Assembly: GCF_002215035.1 (NCBI RefSeq)
Contig: NZ_NKFP01000001.1
Location: 927,501 to 991,500, forward strand
Direction: 5' to 3'
Length of the DNA stretch: 64,000 nucleotides
Origin: Leptolyngbya ohadii IS1
Lineage (GTDB): Bacteria > Cyanobacteriota > Cyanobacteriia > Elainellales > Elainellaceae
A program made the translations under genes and the position numbers. The first letter of the stretch is position 1. Each line of letters starts with the position of its first letter. The notes under the pieces were generated by a model. The model made no database searches. It worked only from the letters and a program-made list of their open reading frames with translations, and was not told where the DNA came from. Below are positions 26,401 to 37,264 of the stretch, one piece after another.

Positions 26401-27861
26401 CGAGTAGCCAAAGAATTGCAGGAAGCTGTCGCTCACCTCCAGAAATTGTCCTTCGGTCAGGTTGGTGATGGCGGCTGATTCGGGGCTGGTGCGAAAGATA
26501 ATCGTAAACTTTTCCTTCGATTCTGCCAGAGCGGTATTGATGCGATCGAACGAGTCCTGAATCTGATCTGCCATCTGGTTGAACGTATGCGCCAGACCGT
26601 TTAGCTCGGCGATCGAACCATTGGTGGGTAAACGGTGATGAAGATGACCCGCTGCAAAGGCTTGGCTAATGCGATTCAGTTGGGTAAAACGGGCTGTGAG
26701 GCGATTGGCAGCAACCAGCCCTAACCCGATCGCGCTACCGAGCGTCAGCAAACACAGCATAATCGTCGTGCGCCTACTGTCCTGGATCGCTGCCAGAAAA
26801 TAGGATTGGGGAATTACCGTGATTACGCGCCAGTTCAGACCGTACTGATCCCGAAATGGGGTGATCTGGATATAGTGCGGTTCTCCGCGATAGCGAAACT
26901 GTAAAAACTCAGGCTGATTAACGGTCGATAGATCCTGGGGACGGCTGTTTAGATATACCCCCAGCGATCGCGTTAAATCATTCTGGCTCTGGTCGATTTT
27001 GAACTGGTAAAACTGGTTAGGCTGGGTGATTTTGTCGCCGAAGCTATAGGGACTTTCATCGGTGGATGTGGCGATCAAAGCAGCATTTGCATCGGTAATA
27101 ATCACCTGCCCGGACTGACTGATAGACAACTGGCGGAGAAATTGGCTCAGATACTCCAGCCGCAGATGCACAGCAAACACGCCCAACAGCTGCTTTGAAG
27201 AACGATCGTACAAGGGCTGGGCGGCATCTAAGGTGAGGGCGTTTGAATTGCCATAGCGGGTAATGGGACTCCATCCGGGTTGCCCTGTGCTGACAGCCTG
27301 CCGATAAAAGGGACGATCGCGCCGCACATCCAGCCCTTTCACTTCATGAACAAGAGAGCCGCGGTTGCCCTGGTCATCTAATGGGTAAATCTTCAGATAA
27401 TCCGGACGGGGAGGATCGGCAATGCCCAGAAAGAAGTTCGGAAACCGCTCTACCAATCGAAACGTGCCCTGTGGATTCACAAATAGCACGGTCGATATCT
27501 GCTCAAACTGCCGCAGGCGATTAAACAAAGCGGTCTCCAGGGCAGGAATATTTTGTGGATCGAGGTAGCCCTGATTCACCATATCCACATTCAACCGATT
27601 GACCAGCAGCGGCGTTTGCAGATAACTTTTCAGTTCTTGGGCGACCTGCTCGTTCGTTTGGCTAATGAGCTGCTGTCCCAGGTTCTCAACCGCTGTTTGC
27701 CCGCTCGTATAGGATAAATAACCCACCAGCGTCGTTGCGCCCACAATGAGCAGCACAAAGGGTACCGTTAATGCCCATCGCAGCGGTATCCGGGTCAGCA
27801 GGCGGCGAAGCGATCGCGGCAGAATCATCGATTGCGGTTTCCGCCGGAAGGTCATTGGCAT
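23406..27861 (-). CDS. Giant membrane-bound six-PAS histidine kinase, frameshifted by an 8-bp repeat tract
   Basis: Residues about 25-50 are a membrane segment and a long extracytoplasmic Cache-like sensor follows. A second membrane segment comes at about 365 (IMLCLLTLGSAIGLGLVAAN), then a HAMP linker, six PAS domains (about 445-1160) and HisKA SHELRTPLTSIRGALG. The ATPase starts normally (NLLSNAIKFSTPGGVVWLK). There a repetitive segment is inserted, ending in five copies of CCATCCAC. This leaves the frame one base off, so the product ends at 23593 with PGTRHSCG. In the other frame the rest of the ATPase is intact to a stop at 23406: FTVKDQGRGIPADKLETIFE and GGTGLGLAICKKIVQEHGG. Three or six repeat units would give one open frame. 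As written it should be inactive; phase variation or assembly error are both possible. Confidence 0.8.
23661..23700. repeat. Octanucleotide tandem repeat (5 copies) inside the kinase gene
   Basis: GTGGATGG is repeated five times without a break (CCATCCAC on the coding strand). With 40 bases the tract breaks the kinase reading frame; 24 or 48 bases would keep it. It falls in the loop between two ATPase strands (VVWLKA and ILFTVKD). Confidence 0.95.
23740..23787. repeat. 24-bp tandem repeat, two copies, in the same kinase loop
   Basis: A 24-bp unit beginning CTCATCCACTCTCCCACTCA is present twice exactly. Being a multiple of three, it adds ESMSGRVD-type repeats without altering frame. It shares the CATCCAC element with the octamer tract. 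Confidence 0.9.
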
Positions 27862-28165
27862 GAAAAATGCTCGGAACTGAAGATGAAATGATCTAATATT
27901 AATGATCTAATATTAAGGTCAAATTCAATTTGCGAGAGTCAAGGCTAAGGGTCTGATTCTTTCGCATTTCTTCAGATTTTGGCGCTTCAGATTTTGGCGA
28001 TCGTGCCGCTGATTGCACTGTTACGGGTGGCATCCCTTCCCTTCAGGCGGCTGAACCTGCCTCAGAATGGCTATCCTATCGGTTTCATATTTTCTTGTCC
28101 TAATTTATAGGGTGATTTTTAGAGTAATTTTTATTCCTGTCGAGGAAGTGACTGGGAGGTGATTT
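27862..28165. other. Divergent intergenic region with a 14-bp tandem repeat
   Basis: ATGATCTAATATTA is present twice in tandem at 27888-27915, just upstream of the six-PAS kinase start, where an operator might lie. The remainder shows no gene or RNA that I can support. Confidence 0.45.
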
Positions 28166-28252
28166 ATGATGGCTCAAATATCATGGCTTGCTGCGTTTTA
28201 TAGTCTGTTTCTAAATGGATACCAGATTGATGATCCTGTGGATGCAATCTAA
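28166..28252 (+). CDS. Possible 28-aa leader peptide upstream of a membrane protein gene
   Basis: The frame MMAQISWLAAFYSLFLNGYQ ends DDPVDAI, with a strong GGGAGGTG six bases before the ATG. Its stop lies eight bases before the start of the next gene, which has no good ribosome site of its own, so translational coupling is plausible. It has one short hydrophobic stretch. No family is recognised. Confidence 0.45.
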   Translation: MMAQISWLAAFYSLFLNGYQIDDPVDAI

Positions 28253-28260
28253 CGAGTGCC

Positions 28261-28863
28261 ATGAAACCGAATCGTTTGTTTAGTGAGAACTACAAGATCG
28301 ATCGGTCTACCAATCTTTATATGATTGAGGTTGGACTAGATCAATATGAGGACATTTTTAATGAGTGGGACCCAGCTCCGTTTAAGCGTCGAGAGATTGA
28401 TTCTGACTTAAGGCTTTATCTGGAAGAAAGCTCGGATGAAATCCCATTTCAGTATTCGATCGAACTCTGCTTCATAATTCCGGTAAGCGCTTACGATAGC
28501 CGAATAGAGGCAGAAGCTCGAAAAGGACTGATCAACAGCTTCGCCTTCAAACTGCACCTTCTTCGTCGGCAAATCAGGCAAACGAATGTTCAGATGCTGC
28601 GATTTGTAGTGCTAGGTTTTATTTTTCTGGCTGCCGCTGCTATTTTTAACCAAAAGGACGAAGAAACCATTATTCTTTCTACCTTAACAGAAGGCGTTTT
28701 TATTGCAGGGTGGGTATTTCTATGGGAGGCTGTATCCCTGTTCTTTTTTACCAATCGTGAGCTGTATCATCGCTATCAAACCTATCGTCGGATTCAAGCT
28801 GCTCCAGTTGTGTTTCAAACGGTAGAAAAGCCTCTAAAGTTCCCTCTGATGTCTGAGCCATAA
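28261..28863 (+). CDS. Unknown protein with two C-terminal membrane helices
   Basis: A 200-residue protein not recognised as a family. The first 120 residues are hydrophilic and acidic (DQYEDIFNEWDPAPF, SSDEIPFQYSIELCF). Two hydrophobic segments follow: FVVLGFIFLAAAAIF (about 120-135) and GVFIAGWVFLWEAVSLFFF (about 150-170), with a short basic cytoplasmic tail. The topology suggests a soluble domain tethered to the membrane. It follows the possible 28-aa leader peptide. Confidence 0.65.
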   Translation: MKPNRLFSENYKIDRSTNLYMIEVGLDQYEDIFNEWDPAPFKRREIDSDLRLYLEESSDEIPFQYSIELCFIIPVSAYDSRIEAEARKGLINSFAFKLHLLRRQIRQTNVQMLRFVVLGFIFLAAAAIFNQKDEETIILSTLTEGVFIAGWVFLWEAVSLFFFTNRELYHRYQTYRRIQAAPVVFQTVEKPLKFPLMSEP

Positions 28864-29042
28864 CACCTTTAATCATGTACTCATAGTCACGTACTCAGGA
28901 AGTTCGCTGAAGATAGTTATTTATAAAAAATTAACGTTAACCGACGCAGTAGGGTGGGTTCGATACCCGATACTATTGGTAGCCGAGGAAAGATTAACTT
29001 GTATCAGCCCTGATCCCAAGCAAGCAGCAGGAAGGTGTATCG

Positions 29043-30164
29043 GTGAAGATTCTATTAGTCGAAGATGACCCGCAGACTAGCGAATTCCTTGCAGCGACAC
29101 TGACCAACCACCGTTACGCCGTCGATACGATCGCAGATGGCGCAGCAGGACTGGATCTCGCAGCACGATGGCAGTATGACCTGATCCTGCTTGACATTTT
29201 GTTGCCCACGCTCGACGGGATCGAGGTTTGTCGTCAGCTCCGCGTCCAGGGTTGTCAGACGCCTATTCTGATCCTGACAATGAAGGATACCAACGAGGAT
29301 GTCATTGCCGGACTAGATGCAGGTGCAGACGACTATGTTCCGAAATCCTGCGACCCTGCTCAACTGCTTGCCAGAGTGCGGGCACTGCTGCGGCGGGGAA
29401 GTAATGCTGCCTCGTCACCGATCCTAACCTGGGGGCAACTGTGCCTCAATCCTGCCTCCGCTCAAGTCACCTATCATGAAAAAGAAATATCCCTTCGTCC
29501 TAAGGAATACAGCCTGTTAGAACTCTTGCTGCGAAATCCTCAGCGCATTCTTAGCCGCAGCGCCATTATTGACCATCTATGGTCGATGGAAGAAACTCCA
29601 GTAGAGGGTTCCGTCACGAATCTAATCAAAGATCTGCGGCAGCGATTGAAATCTGCGGGCATGAAGGCAGATTTAATTGAAACGGTGTATGGGTTAGGGT
29701 ATCGCTCGAAGCCTGCTCCATCGTCGGATAGTACTCTAGAGAATGTAGAGAATAATCCTCTAGACACAACGGTTTCCGATCGCGATGCAGCCTGGCAAGC
29801 TCGACAGCAGCGTGGCTTACTTGCAATTGAGCAAATTAAAGAGCGGTTTCAATCCTCCCTGGAGCAGCGCATTACGGCTCTCGAAGCGATCGAGCGATCG
29901 TTGCAGCAAGGGAACCTTAATTTACAGCAGAGACGGGCAGCACAAAGGGAAGTCCACAACCTGGCAGGAGGACTGGGAACGTTTAGCTGTGCAAAAGCTT
30001 CAGAAATTGCGCGGGTAATGGAACAACTGTTAGAAACCGAAGCAGATCAAAAACCGCAGTTAGCCAATCGATTTTCCAGTCTAATGCAGGATCTGAAGCA
30101 GGAATTAGGGTTGCCAGGAAGTTACGCTACAAGTAAACCTCGCGAAGAGTCGGTTTTGTTCTAG
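29043..30164 (+). CDS. OmpR-type response regulator with Hpt-like C-terminal domain
   Basis: A 373-residue protein from a GTG start with GGAAGG upstream. The receiver (1-120) has ILLVEDDPQT, LILLDILLPTLDG and VPKS. The winged-helix DNA-binding domain (about 130-225) has SLRPKEYSLLELLLRNPQRI and VYGLGYRS. After a linker, residues about 265-355 form a helical domain with EVHNLAGGLGTFSCAKASEI. The histidine in HNLAGGLGTF is placed like the phosphohistidine of Hpt domains. This combination would let it take phosphate from a hybrid kinase and bind DNA. A receiver-HTH-Hpt order is uncommon outside cyanobacteria. The two hybrid or multi-PAS kinases nearby are candidate partners. Confidence 0.82.
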   Translation: MKILLVEDDPQTSEFLAATLTNHRYAVDTIADGAAGLDLAARWQYDLILLDILLPTLDGIEVCRQLRVQGCQTPILILTMKDTNEDVIAGLDAGADDYVPKSCDPAQLLARVRALLRRGSNAASSPILTWGQLCLNPASAQVTYHEKEISLRPKEYSLLELLLRNPQRILSRSAIIDHLWSMEETPVEGSVTNLIKDLRQRLKSAGMKADLIETVYGLGYRSKPAPSSDSTLENVENNPLDTTVSDRDAAWQARQQRGLLAIEQIKERFQSSLEQRITALEAIERSLQQGNLNLQQRRAAQREVHNLAGGLGTFSCAKASEIARVMEQLLETEADQKPQLANRFSSLMQDLKQELGLPGSYATSKPREESVLF

Positions 30165-30455
30165 GGTGCGATCGCCCATGCCGATCATTGCTCCACCCCG
30201 CAGTCTTTTCAGCAGGTTCAGCATTCCTCTCCCCCGAAGGACTACCGCACATTTCGCAACTATCGGTAGTATGACAGCTCATGGGACAGCCAGTATGGCA
30301 AATTTCTGCGTCATCATCGGCAAGTGCAGATGCCGATTTTAAGCGAAGCGCAAAGACAATTCTCTCAAAAACTCATTCAAAAGTGAGAATTCTCCTGAGA
30401 ATCTTTTTCCTACCATCTTTAGAGAGAGACAGGATTACTGAACTGAGAAGGTGTC

Positions 30456-32381
30456 ATGACTGCAACTTTCCCCGCTACCCAAACCCAATTTACGCTGCTG
30501 ACTGAGGAAGACCTGTATCTGTTTAACGAAGGGTCGCATTTTCACCTGTACGAGAAGTTGGGAGTGCATTTCGCCCATCACAATGGGATAGATGGAGCCT
30601 ATTTTGCAGTTTGGGCACCCAATGCCGCTTTTGTTTCCGTCAAGGGCGATTTCAACGGCTGGAACCGGGACAGTCATCCCCTCGTTCGCAAGGGACAATC
30701 CGGGATTTGGGAAGGTTTTGTCCCCGGCGTAAACAAAGGCAACACCTACAAATATCACCTTGTCTCGCAGCATCAGGGCTACGAAGTCGAGAAGGCAGAC
30801 CCGATCGCCTTTGCCTATGAAGTGCCGCCTAAAACCGCTTCGGTTGTCTGGGACAGTGACTACCCCTGGAACGATGCCGACTGGATGGCAAACCGTCAGC
30901 GTCGCAATGCGCTGGATGCGCCCATGTCGATCTACGAAGTGCATCTCGGTTCCTGGATGCATGTGCCTGAAGAAGGCGATCGATCCTTGTCCTATCGAGA
31001 AATTGCAGCCAAACTGGCAGACTATGTGACGCAAATGGGATTTACCCACGTTGAGTTTCTGCCGATTACGGAACATCCCTTCTATGGGTCATGGGGCTAT
31101 CAGACCACGGGCTTTTTCGCGCCCAGCAGTCGGTTTGGAACGCTGCAAGATTTTCAGTATCTAGTTGATTATCTGCATCAGCACAATATCGGTGTGATTT
31201 TCGACTGGGTTCCCTCCCATTTCCCCACCGACCAGCACGCGATCGCTTATTTTGATGGCACCAACCTGTATGAACACGCCGATCCCAAGCAGGGCTACCA
31301 TCCCGATTGGGGCAGCCTGATTTTTAACTATGGTCGGCATGAAGTCCGCAGTTTCTTGATCAGCAGCGCCTTCTTTTGGCTCGACAAATGTCATATCGAC
31401 GGGCTGCGCGTAGATGCTGTTGCCTCGATGCTGTATCTTGACTATTCCCGCAAGCAGGGCGAATGGATTCCCAATCAGTACGGCGGCAATGAGAATCTGG
31501 AGTCAATCAGCTTTCTGCGTCGCTTTAACGAAGCCGTTTATGCCCACTTCCCCGATGTGCAAACGATCGCCGAAGAATCGACCGCATTCACAAAAGTATC
31601 GCGTCCGGTTTACACAGGTGGTTTGGGCTTCGGGCTGAAGTGGGACATGGGCTGGATGCACGATACGCTGAGCTATTTTTCGCACGATCCGGTTCACCGT
31701 AAGTATCACCACAATCAGGTGACGTTCCGAATGCTCTATGCCTTTCAGGAAAACTTTGTGCTGCCGCTGTCGCACGATGAAGTGGTACATGGCAAAGGGT
31801 CATTGATCAACAAAATGCCCGGTGATGTCCGGCAAAAGTTCGCCAATCTGCGATCGCTCTACGGCTATATGTTTGCTCAGGCGGCGAAGAAGCTGCTGTT
31901 TATGGGCAGCGAGTTTGGACAGTGGGCGGAATGGAATCACGACAAAAGCCTGGATTGGCATTTGCTAGACCAGCCCATGCACCAGGGACTACAGCGGTGG
32001 GTGGCGGATCTGAACCATTTGTATCGCAGCGAGCCTGCCCTACATGAATTGGACTGTGACCCTGCTGGGTTCGAGTGGATTGACTGTAACGATGTCGAAA
32101 ATAGTGTCTTTACGCTGATTCGCAAGAGCCGCACTGAAGCAGAGGTAATCTTAGTCACCTGCAATTTCACTCCGTTGCCTCGCCACAGCTATCGGGTCGG
32201 TGTTCCCCAATCAGGTTTCTGGCAGGAGCGGCTGAATAGTGATGCGACAGAGTACGGCGGGAGTGGCGTTGGCAATATGGGGGGCGTCAATGCGGATGAG
32301 GTTCCCTGTCATGGGCATCCCTATTCGATCGAAATCACCTTGCCGCCCCTGGCAGTGAGTTTTTTCCAGTGCAGAAAATAA
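30456..32381 (+). CDS. glgB: 1,4-alpha-glucan branching enzyme, short form
   Basis: A 641-residue GH13 enzyme making alpha-1,6 branches in glycogen. The CBM48 domain comes first ([20 protein letters not shown]), then the barrel. Catalytic residues are in [11 protein letters not shown] (nucleophile aspartate), IAEESTAF (acid glutamate) and [13 protein letters not shown] (third carboxylate). The C-terminal beta domain ends VSFFQCRK. It lacks the extra N1 module and is about 100 residues shorter than the main cyanobacterial GlgB, so it may be a second paralogue. It stands alone on its strand; no glg neighbours are present. Confidence 0.92.
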   Translation: MTATFPATQTQFTLLTEEDLYLFNEGSHFHLYEKLGVHFAHHNGIDGAYFAVWAPNAAFVSVKGDFNGWNRDSHPLVRKGQSGIWEGFVPGVNKGNTYKYHLVSQHQGYEVEKADPIAFAYEVPPKTASVVWDSDYPWNDADWMANRQRRNALDAPMSIYEVHLGSWMHVPEEGDRSLSYREIAAKLADYVTQMGFTHVEFLPITEHPFYGSWGYQTTGFFAPSSRFGTLQDFQYLVDYLHQHNIGVIFDWVPSHFPTDQHAIAYFDGTNLYEHADPKQGYHPDWGSLIFNYGRHEVRSFLISSAFFWLDKCHIDGLRVDAVASMLYLDYSRKQGEWIPNQYGGNENLESISFLRRFNEAVYAHFPDVQTIAEESTAFTKVSRPVYTGGLGFGLKWDMGWMHDTLSYFSHDPVHRKYHHNQVTFRMLYAFQENFVLPLSHDEVVHGKGSLINKMPGDVRQKFANLRSLYGYMFAQAAKKLLFMGSEFGQWAEWNHDKSLDWHLLDQPMHQGLQRWVADLNHLYRSEPALHELDCDPAGFEWIDCNDVENSVFTLIRKSRTEAEVILVTCNFTPLPRHSYRVGVPQSGFWQERLNSDATEYGGSGVGNMGGVNADEVPCHGHPYSIEITLPPLAVSFFQCRK

Positions 32382-32581
32382 TGAAATTAGTGCAAATCTC
32401 TGGCAAGAAATTATGAGCACTCTCAAGCAGAGGGAAGGTAGAAAAACCTGAAGGAACGCTGAAGAAACATTGCTGCTGAGGTTGGAGATCAAAAAACTCG
32501 CCCTCTTGCAAAGTGGATTTGTAAAGGCAACCTGTAAAGTCGATTAAAGTCGATCGCCCTTTCTGCCTTCGTGATACTATC

Positions 32582-34076
<1,495 letters not shown>

Positions 34077-34114
34077 AATAGGGTCTGAGCAGAGTTTGAT
34101 CTGATTGCCAACCA

Positions 34115-34576
34115 TCAGGATTTTAGCCGCCGCAAGCCGCTCAGCGTCACCAGCACGGTTGATCCTTCATGTCCAATGACGCCGATCGGTAATAAGGTAA
34201 TCTCCTGTACAAAGTTGGCAATCAGAGCACCCCGATAAAACTGAGCGCAAACACGATATTCTGCTGCACTACCCGCTGAAAACGACGACCCAGCCGAATC
34301 GCTGCCTCCAGCTTTTCCAAACGGTCTGCCATCAGCACCACATTTGCGGTTTCTAGCGCCACATTGCTGCCGGATATCCCCATTGCAATTCCAACCGATG
34401 CCGGGGCTAAAGCGGGAGCATCATTAATTCCATCCCCTACCATTGCAACCGTTTGATAGCGTTTCTGGAGCGATTTCACCAGATCCACTTTGTCCTCTGG
34501 CAGTCGTTCTGCAAATACCTGATCGATCCCCATTTCTTGAGCAATGCGTTCCGCCGTGCGTTGATTTCTCTCAACA
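34115..34576 (-). pseudogene. Heavy-metal P-type ATPase, C-terminal fragment, frameshifted
   Basis: Only the last part of a P1B ATPase remains: NQRTAERIAQEMGIDQVFAE, then the hinge GDGINDAPAL (P domain) and ETANVVLMADRLEKLEAAIR. A frame change near 34222 separates this from the last membrane block (IANFVQEITLLPIGVIGHEG, then STVLVTLSGLRRLKS). The actuator domain, phosphorylation site and metal-binding helices are absent. It is not functional. Confidence 0.85.
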
Positions 34577-34598
34577 AAACAATCGATTCAATTCCTAA

Positions 34599-34709
34599 CA
34601 GCAATGCCCTACTACAACCAACCCGAATGCGGAAGAGTTTGCCCGACATCGGCAGCTATTTCTGGTAGAACAGGGCTACAGCTATCAGATTGAGATTTTA
34701 TCGGAATAA
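34599..34709 (+). pseudogene. Relic of a helicase C-terminus (ERCC3/XPB-like)
   Basis: A stretch reading NPNAEEFARHRQLFLVEQGY then SYQIEILSE before the stop. This resembles the C-terminal tail of cyanobacterial DEAD/DEAH helicases of the ERCC3 type, from memory. It lacks any start and is wedged between the ATPase fragment and the oxidoreductase gene, overlapping the latter's 3' end. Confidence 0.4.
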
Positions 34710-36958
34710 ACGACCACGGGCACACGCTTATAGGCAGGTGTTCCCGATCGCGTTTCTGTTCTTGCTTTGAAAATGACATTGACTTCGGGATAGAACATTA
34801 ACGCTGCACCTTCCCGCACTGCACCGTAGATCACTTCCACGTTATCAAGTTTGTCAGCGTCTCCCTGAACTGTGACGCGATCGTGTTCTGCCAACCCAAT
34901 CTTTTCAGCATCCAGACGATTCAGGAGAATGCAGTGTCGATGAGGCATTCCTCGGTATTGATCGCCGATTTTATAAACAACGGTATTGTGCTGTGCATAG
35001 CTGCGTCCGGTCATCAAAGCAAGCACGAGACTCTTCGTTGATTGATCGATGCCAAAGTCTTCAGGTTCTGGCAATGTCAAATCCGGCAGCGGAGTTGTAA
35101 ACATCTTTGCTTTACCAGACGGTGTTTTAAAGTGTGACTCCGTAACAATGCGTCCAGCAATTGTGAATTCTTCTTTAGTGTCATCGATCGTACCAATCTT
35201 TTCGTAGCCAGGAATTGTCCTGGCAATCAATTGCCGCACGTATCGCGTATCTTGCAGCTTGCGCCACTTAATCGGAGCATCACCCAGTACCCGATGTGCC
35301 AGTTCGGTTAAAAACTCAACTTCTGAAATTAAATCTGCATTCTCCAAATGAGTTTTGCCTTCATCGTTCAGCCGCACAAAATTGTTGCCCGATTCAACGG
35401 TCGTTTTATGCGGATTCTCAAATCGATTCAGCACTGGAATGATAATCGTATTTGTTTTTGCCAGTCCATTAAAGTGTCCAATGTTGGGTTTTGTTGCCAA
35501 ATAAATAATCGTGCCGATGTTACCCAGTGCCCGTTCTGCCTGAGCAGAATCCGGGTTTGCTCCGTAGAGATTGCCGCCAACGCAAATCAAACTATCGACT
35601 TTGCCTGCCTCTGCCGCTTCGATTAAATCGCGAGTATGGTAGCCTTTCGGCAAATTGAGCGATCGCCCCAGTAACTGCTCTAGTGCCTGCTTGATTTCTT
35701 CCTTCAGTTTGACCGTCACACCCATTGAGCCAAAGCCCTGAACATTAGAATGTCCGCGTACAGGCATGACTCCGGCTCCCAGTCTGGCAATCTGTGCGCT
35801 GATCAGAGCTGTATTTGCGATGCTGTAGACGTTATCGACACCGTTGGTCTGTTGCGTAATTCCCATTGCCCAACCAAAGACCACGCCCTTCGAGTCGCCA
35901 ATGATAGCTGCCGCCGCTTCAATTTCCGGCTGTGACACGCCGCAGGTTGCGGTAATGGTTTCCCACGGTGTCGATCGTGCTTGCTCCAGCACCGCTTCCC
36001 AACCCTCGGTACATGCTTGCAGAAATTCCTGCTTGACATGACCCTGCTCAATCAGGGCTTTCTGAATTCCCACAAACAACGCAACATCGCTACCGGGAAC
36101 GGGCTGGAGATACAGCGAAGCAATCTCAGAACCTGGAATCAGGGATTTAATTGGGAACGCTGGAGAGCCAAATTTAACCAATCCAATTTCCATTACCGGA
36201 TTGATCACAATCACCTTGCCGCCCCGATCGCGCAACTTAATTAGCTCGTTCATCAGCCGCGGATGATTATAGGCAGAATTCGCCCCTGCCAGCACCACAC
36301 AGTCTGCCTGTTTCAAGCTTTCCAAACTCACGATCGAAGTTTGTGTGCCGAACATCTCCTGGAGGGCAGTGGTAGAAGGCGCATGGCACAGATCGGAACA
36401 GTCTGCCAGGTTATTCGAGCCCAGCGTTCGCAGGATCAGCTGAAGCAGAAATGCCGCCTCGTTGGAACTCCGCCCGGAACTGTAGGATGCAACTCGCTCC
36501 GGCGATTTTTGAAACGCAGCAGTGGCGATCGTATAAACCTCATCCCAGGAAATGCGTTCATAGTGATCGCTGCCTGCCCGCCGAATCACCGGAAAACTAA
36601 GCCGCCCCAGGCGATCGGCTTCGAGGGATGACAGTTTTTGTAACTGGGCGATCGAATGTGTGTCAAAAAAGTGAGCTGGGACAGGCGGCTGAATTTCAGC
36701 GGAAATTGCTTCCACACTCTTCATACAGCGTTGCAGTTTTTCACCTTCCTCGTTGGTGAAACCGCCCTTTTGTCCCCCTGTGCCCCAGGAGCAAGACAGG
36801 CAAGCACTGTGATGAAACAGCGTTTTCCATAGCTTAGGACCCTCTGGCGATAGCGTATGCTTTGCCCAATATTCAATCACTGGAAGCCCACCGCCAATGT
36901 CCGGCGTGTCTTCGCTAGTTTCGTGGAAGGGAGGTTGAGCCTGGGGAGCGGTGTCCAT
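34685..36958 (-). CDS. Molybdopterin oxidoreductase, FdhF/YdeP-like
   Basis: About 757 residues of the DMSO-reductase/formate-dehydrogenase alpha type. Near the start, HHSACLSCSWGTGG holds the cysteines typical of the YdeP-like subfamily rather than the four-cysteine cluster of classical enzymes. RISWDEVYTIATAAF, SYSSGRSSNEAAFLLQL, DLCHAPSTTALQEMFG and PVRGHSNVQGFGSMG are cofactor-binding regions. The C-terminal dinucleotide-binding beta barrel has MTGRSYAQHNTVVYKIGDQY. Start ATG 36958 is chosen over a TTG at 36991. No electron-transfer subunit, chaperone or moa gene is next to it. E. coli YdeP is linked to acid resistance; the substrate here is unknown. Confidence 0.82.
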   Translation of the reverse strand: MDTAPQAQPPFHETSEDTPDIGGGLPVIEYWAKHTLSPEGPKLWKTLFHHSACLSCSWGTGGQKGGFTNEEGEKLQRCMKSVEAISAEIQPPVPAHFFDTHSIAQLQKLSSLEADRLGRLSFPVIRRAGSDHYERISWDEVYTIATAAFQKSPERVASYSSGRSSNEAAFLLQLILRTLGSNNLADCSDLCHAPSTTALQEMFGTQTSIVSLESLKQADCVVLAGANSAYNHPRLMNELIKLRDRGGKVIVINPVMEIGLVKFGSPAFPIKSLIPGSEIASLYLQPVPGSDVALFVGIQKALIEQGHVKQEFLQACTEGWEAVLEQARSTPWETITATCGVSQPEIEAAAAIIGDSKGVVFGWAMGITQQTNGVDNVYSIANTALISAQIARLGAGVMPVRGHSNVQGFGSMGVTVKLKEEIKQALEQLLGRSLNLPKGYHTRDLIEAAEAGKVDSLICVGGNLYGANPDSAQAERALGNIGTIIYLATKPNIGHFNGLAKTNTIIIPVLNRFENPHKTTVESGNNFVRLNDEGKTHLENADLISEVEFLTELAHRVLGDAPIKWRKLQDTRYVRQLIARTIPGYEKIGTIDDTKEEFTIAGRIVTESHFKTPSGKAKMFTTPLPDLTLPEPEDFGIDQSTKSLVLALMTGRSYAQHNTVVYKIGDQYRGMPHRHCILLNRLDAEKIGLAEHDRVTVQGDADKLDNVEVIYGAVREGAALMFYPEVNVIFKARTETRSGTPAYKRVPVVVYSDKISI

Positions 36959-37150
36959 CGGTTGTAACAGCAGAACGACTAATTTACGCAACGTACCGCA
37001 ATCTGCAAAAAGAGAAAATTCCTCGCCGGGTAGATTTGGGTCGTAACCTTAAATCTCCAGCTATGCGAATGGACTGCTCCAGATTAAGTTTGTTCTGCTG
37101 GATGACTGCTTGCTCGTCTGCTCCCCCTGGTGTGGATGCGGCTTTCAAGC

Positions 37151-37194
37151 GAGGAACGCTTTGAGAACGATCTGGGAACGATCTGGGAACGCTC
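37151..37194 (+). promoter_or_regulatory. Four 11-bp direct repeats (operator) upstream of methyltransferase 1
   Basis: The units GAGGAACGCTT, TGAGAACGATC, TGGGAACGATC and TGGGAACGCTC lie end to end, one helical turn apart. Fifteen bases after the last GGGAACG comes TAGGTT, a plausible -10. Closely similar arrays occur at 47225 and 52244. This is the geometry of activator sites overlapping a -35, such as SARP-type regulators use. Confidence 0.7.
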
Positions 37195-37264
37195 GAACCC
37201 CTAATTTAGGTTTAGATGCAGGCAATGAACTGCATTCACCCCTCAGTTAGAAAAGGAGCCAGCC

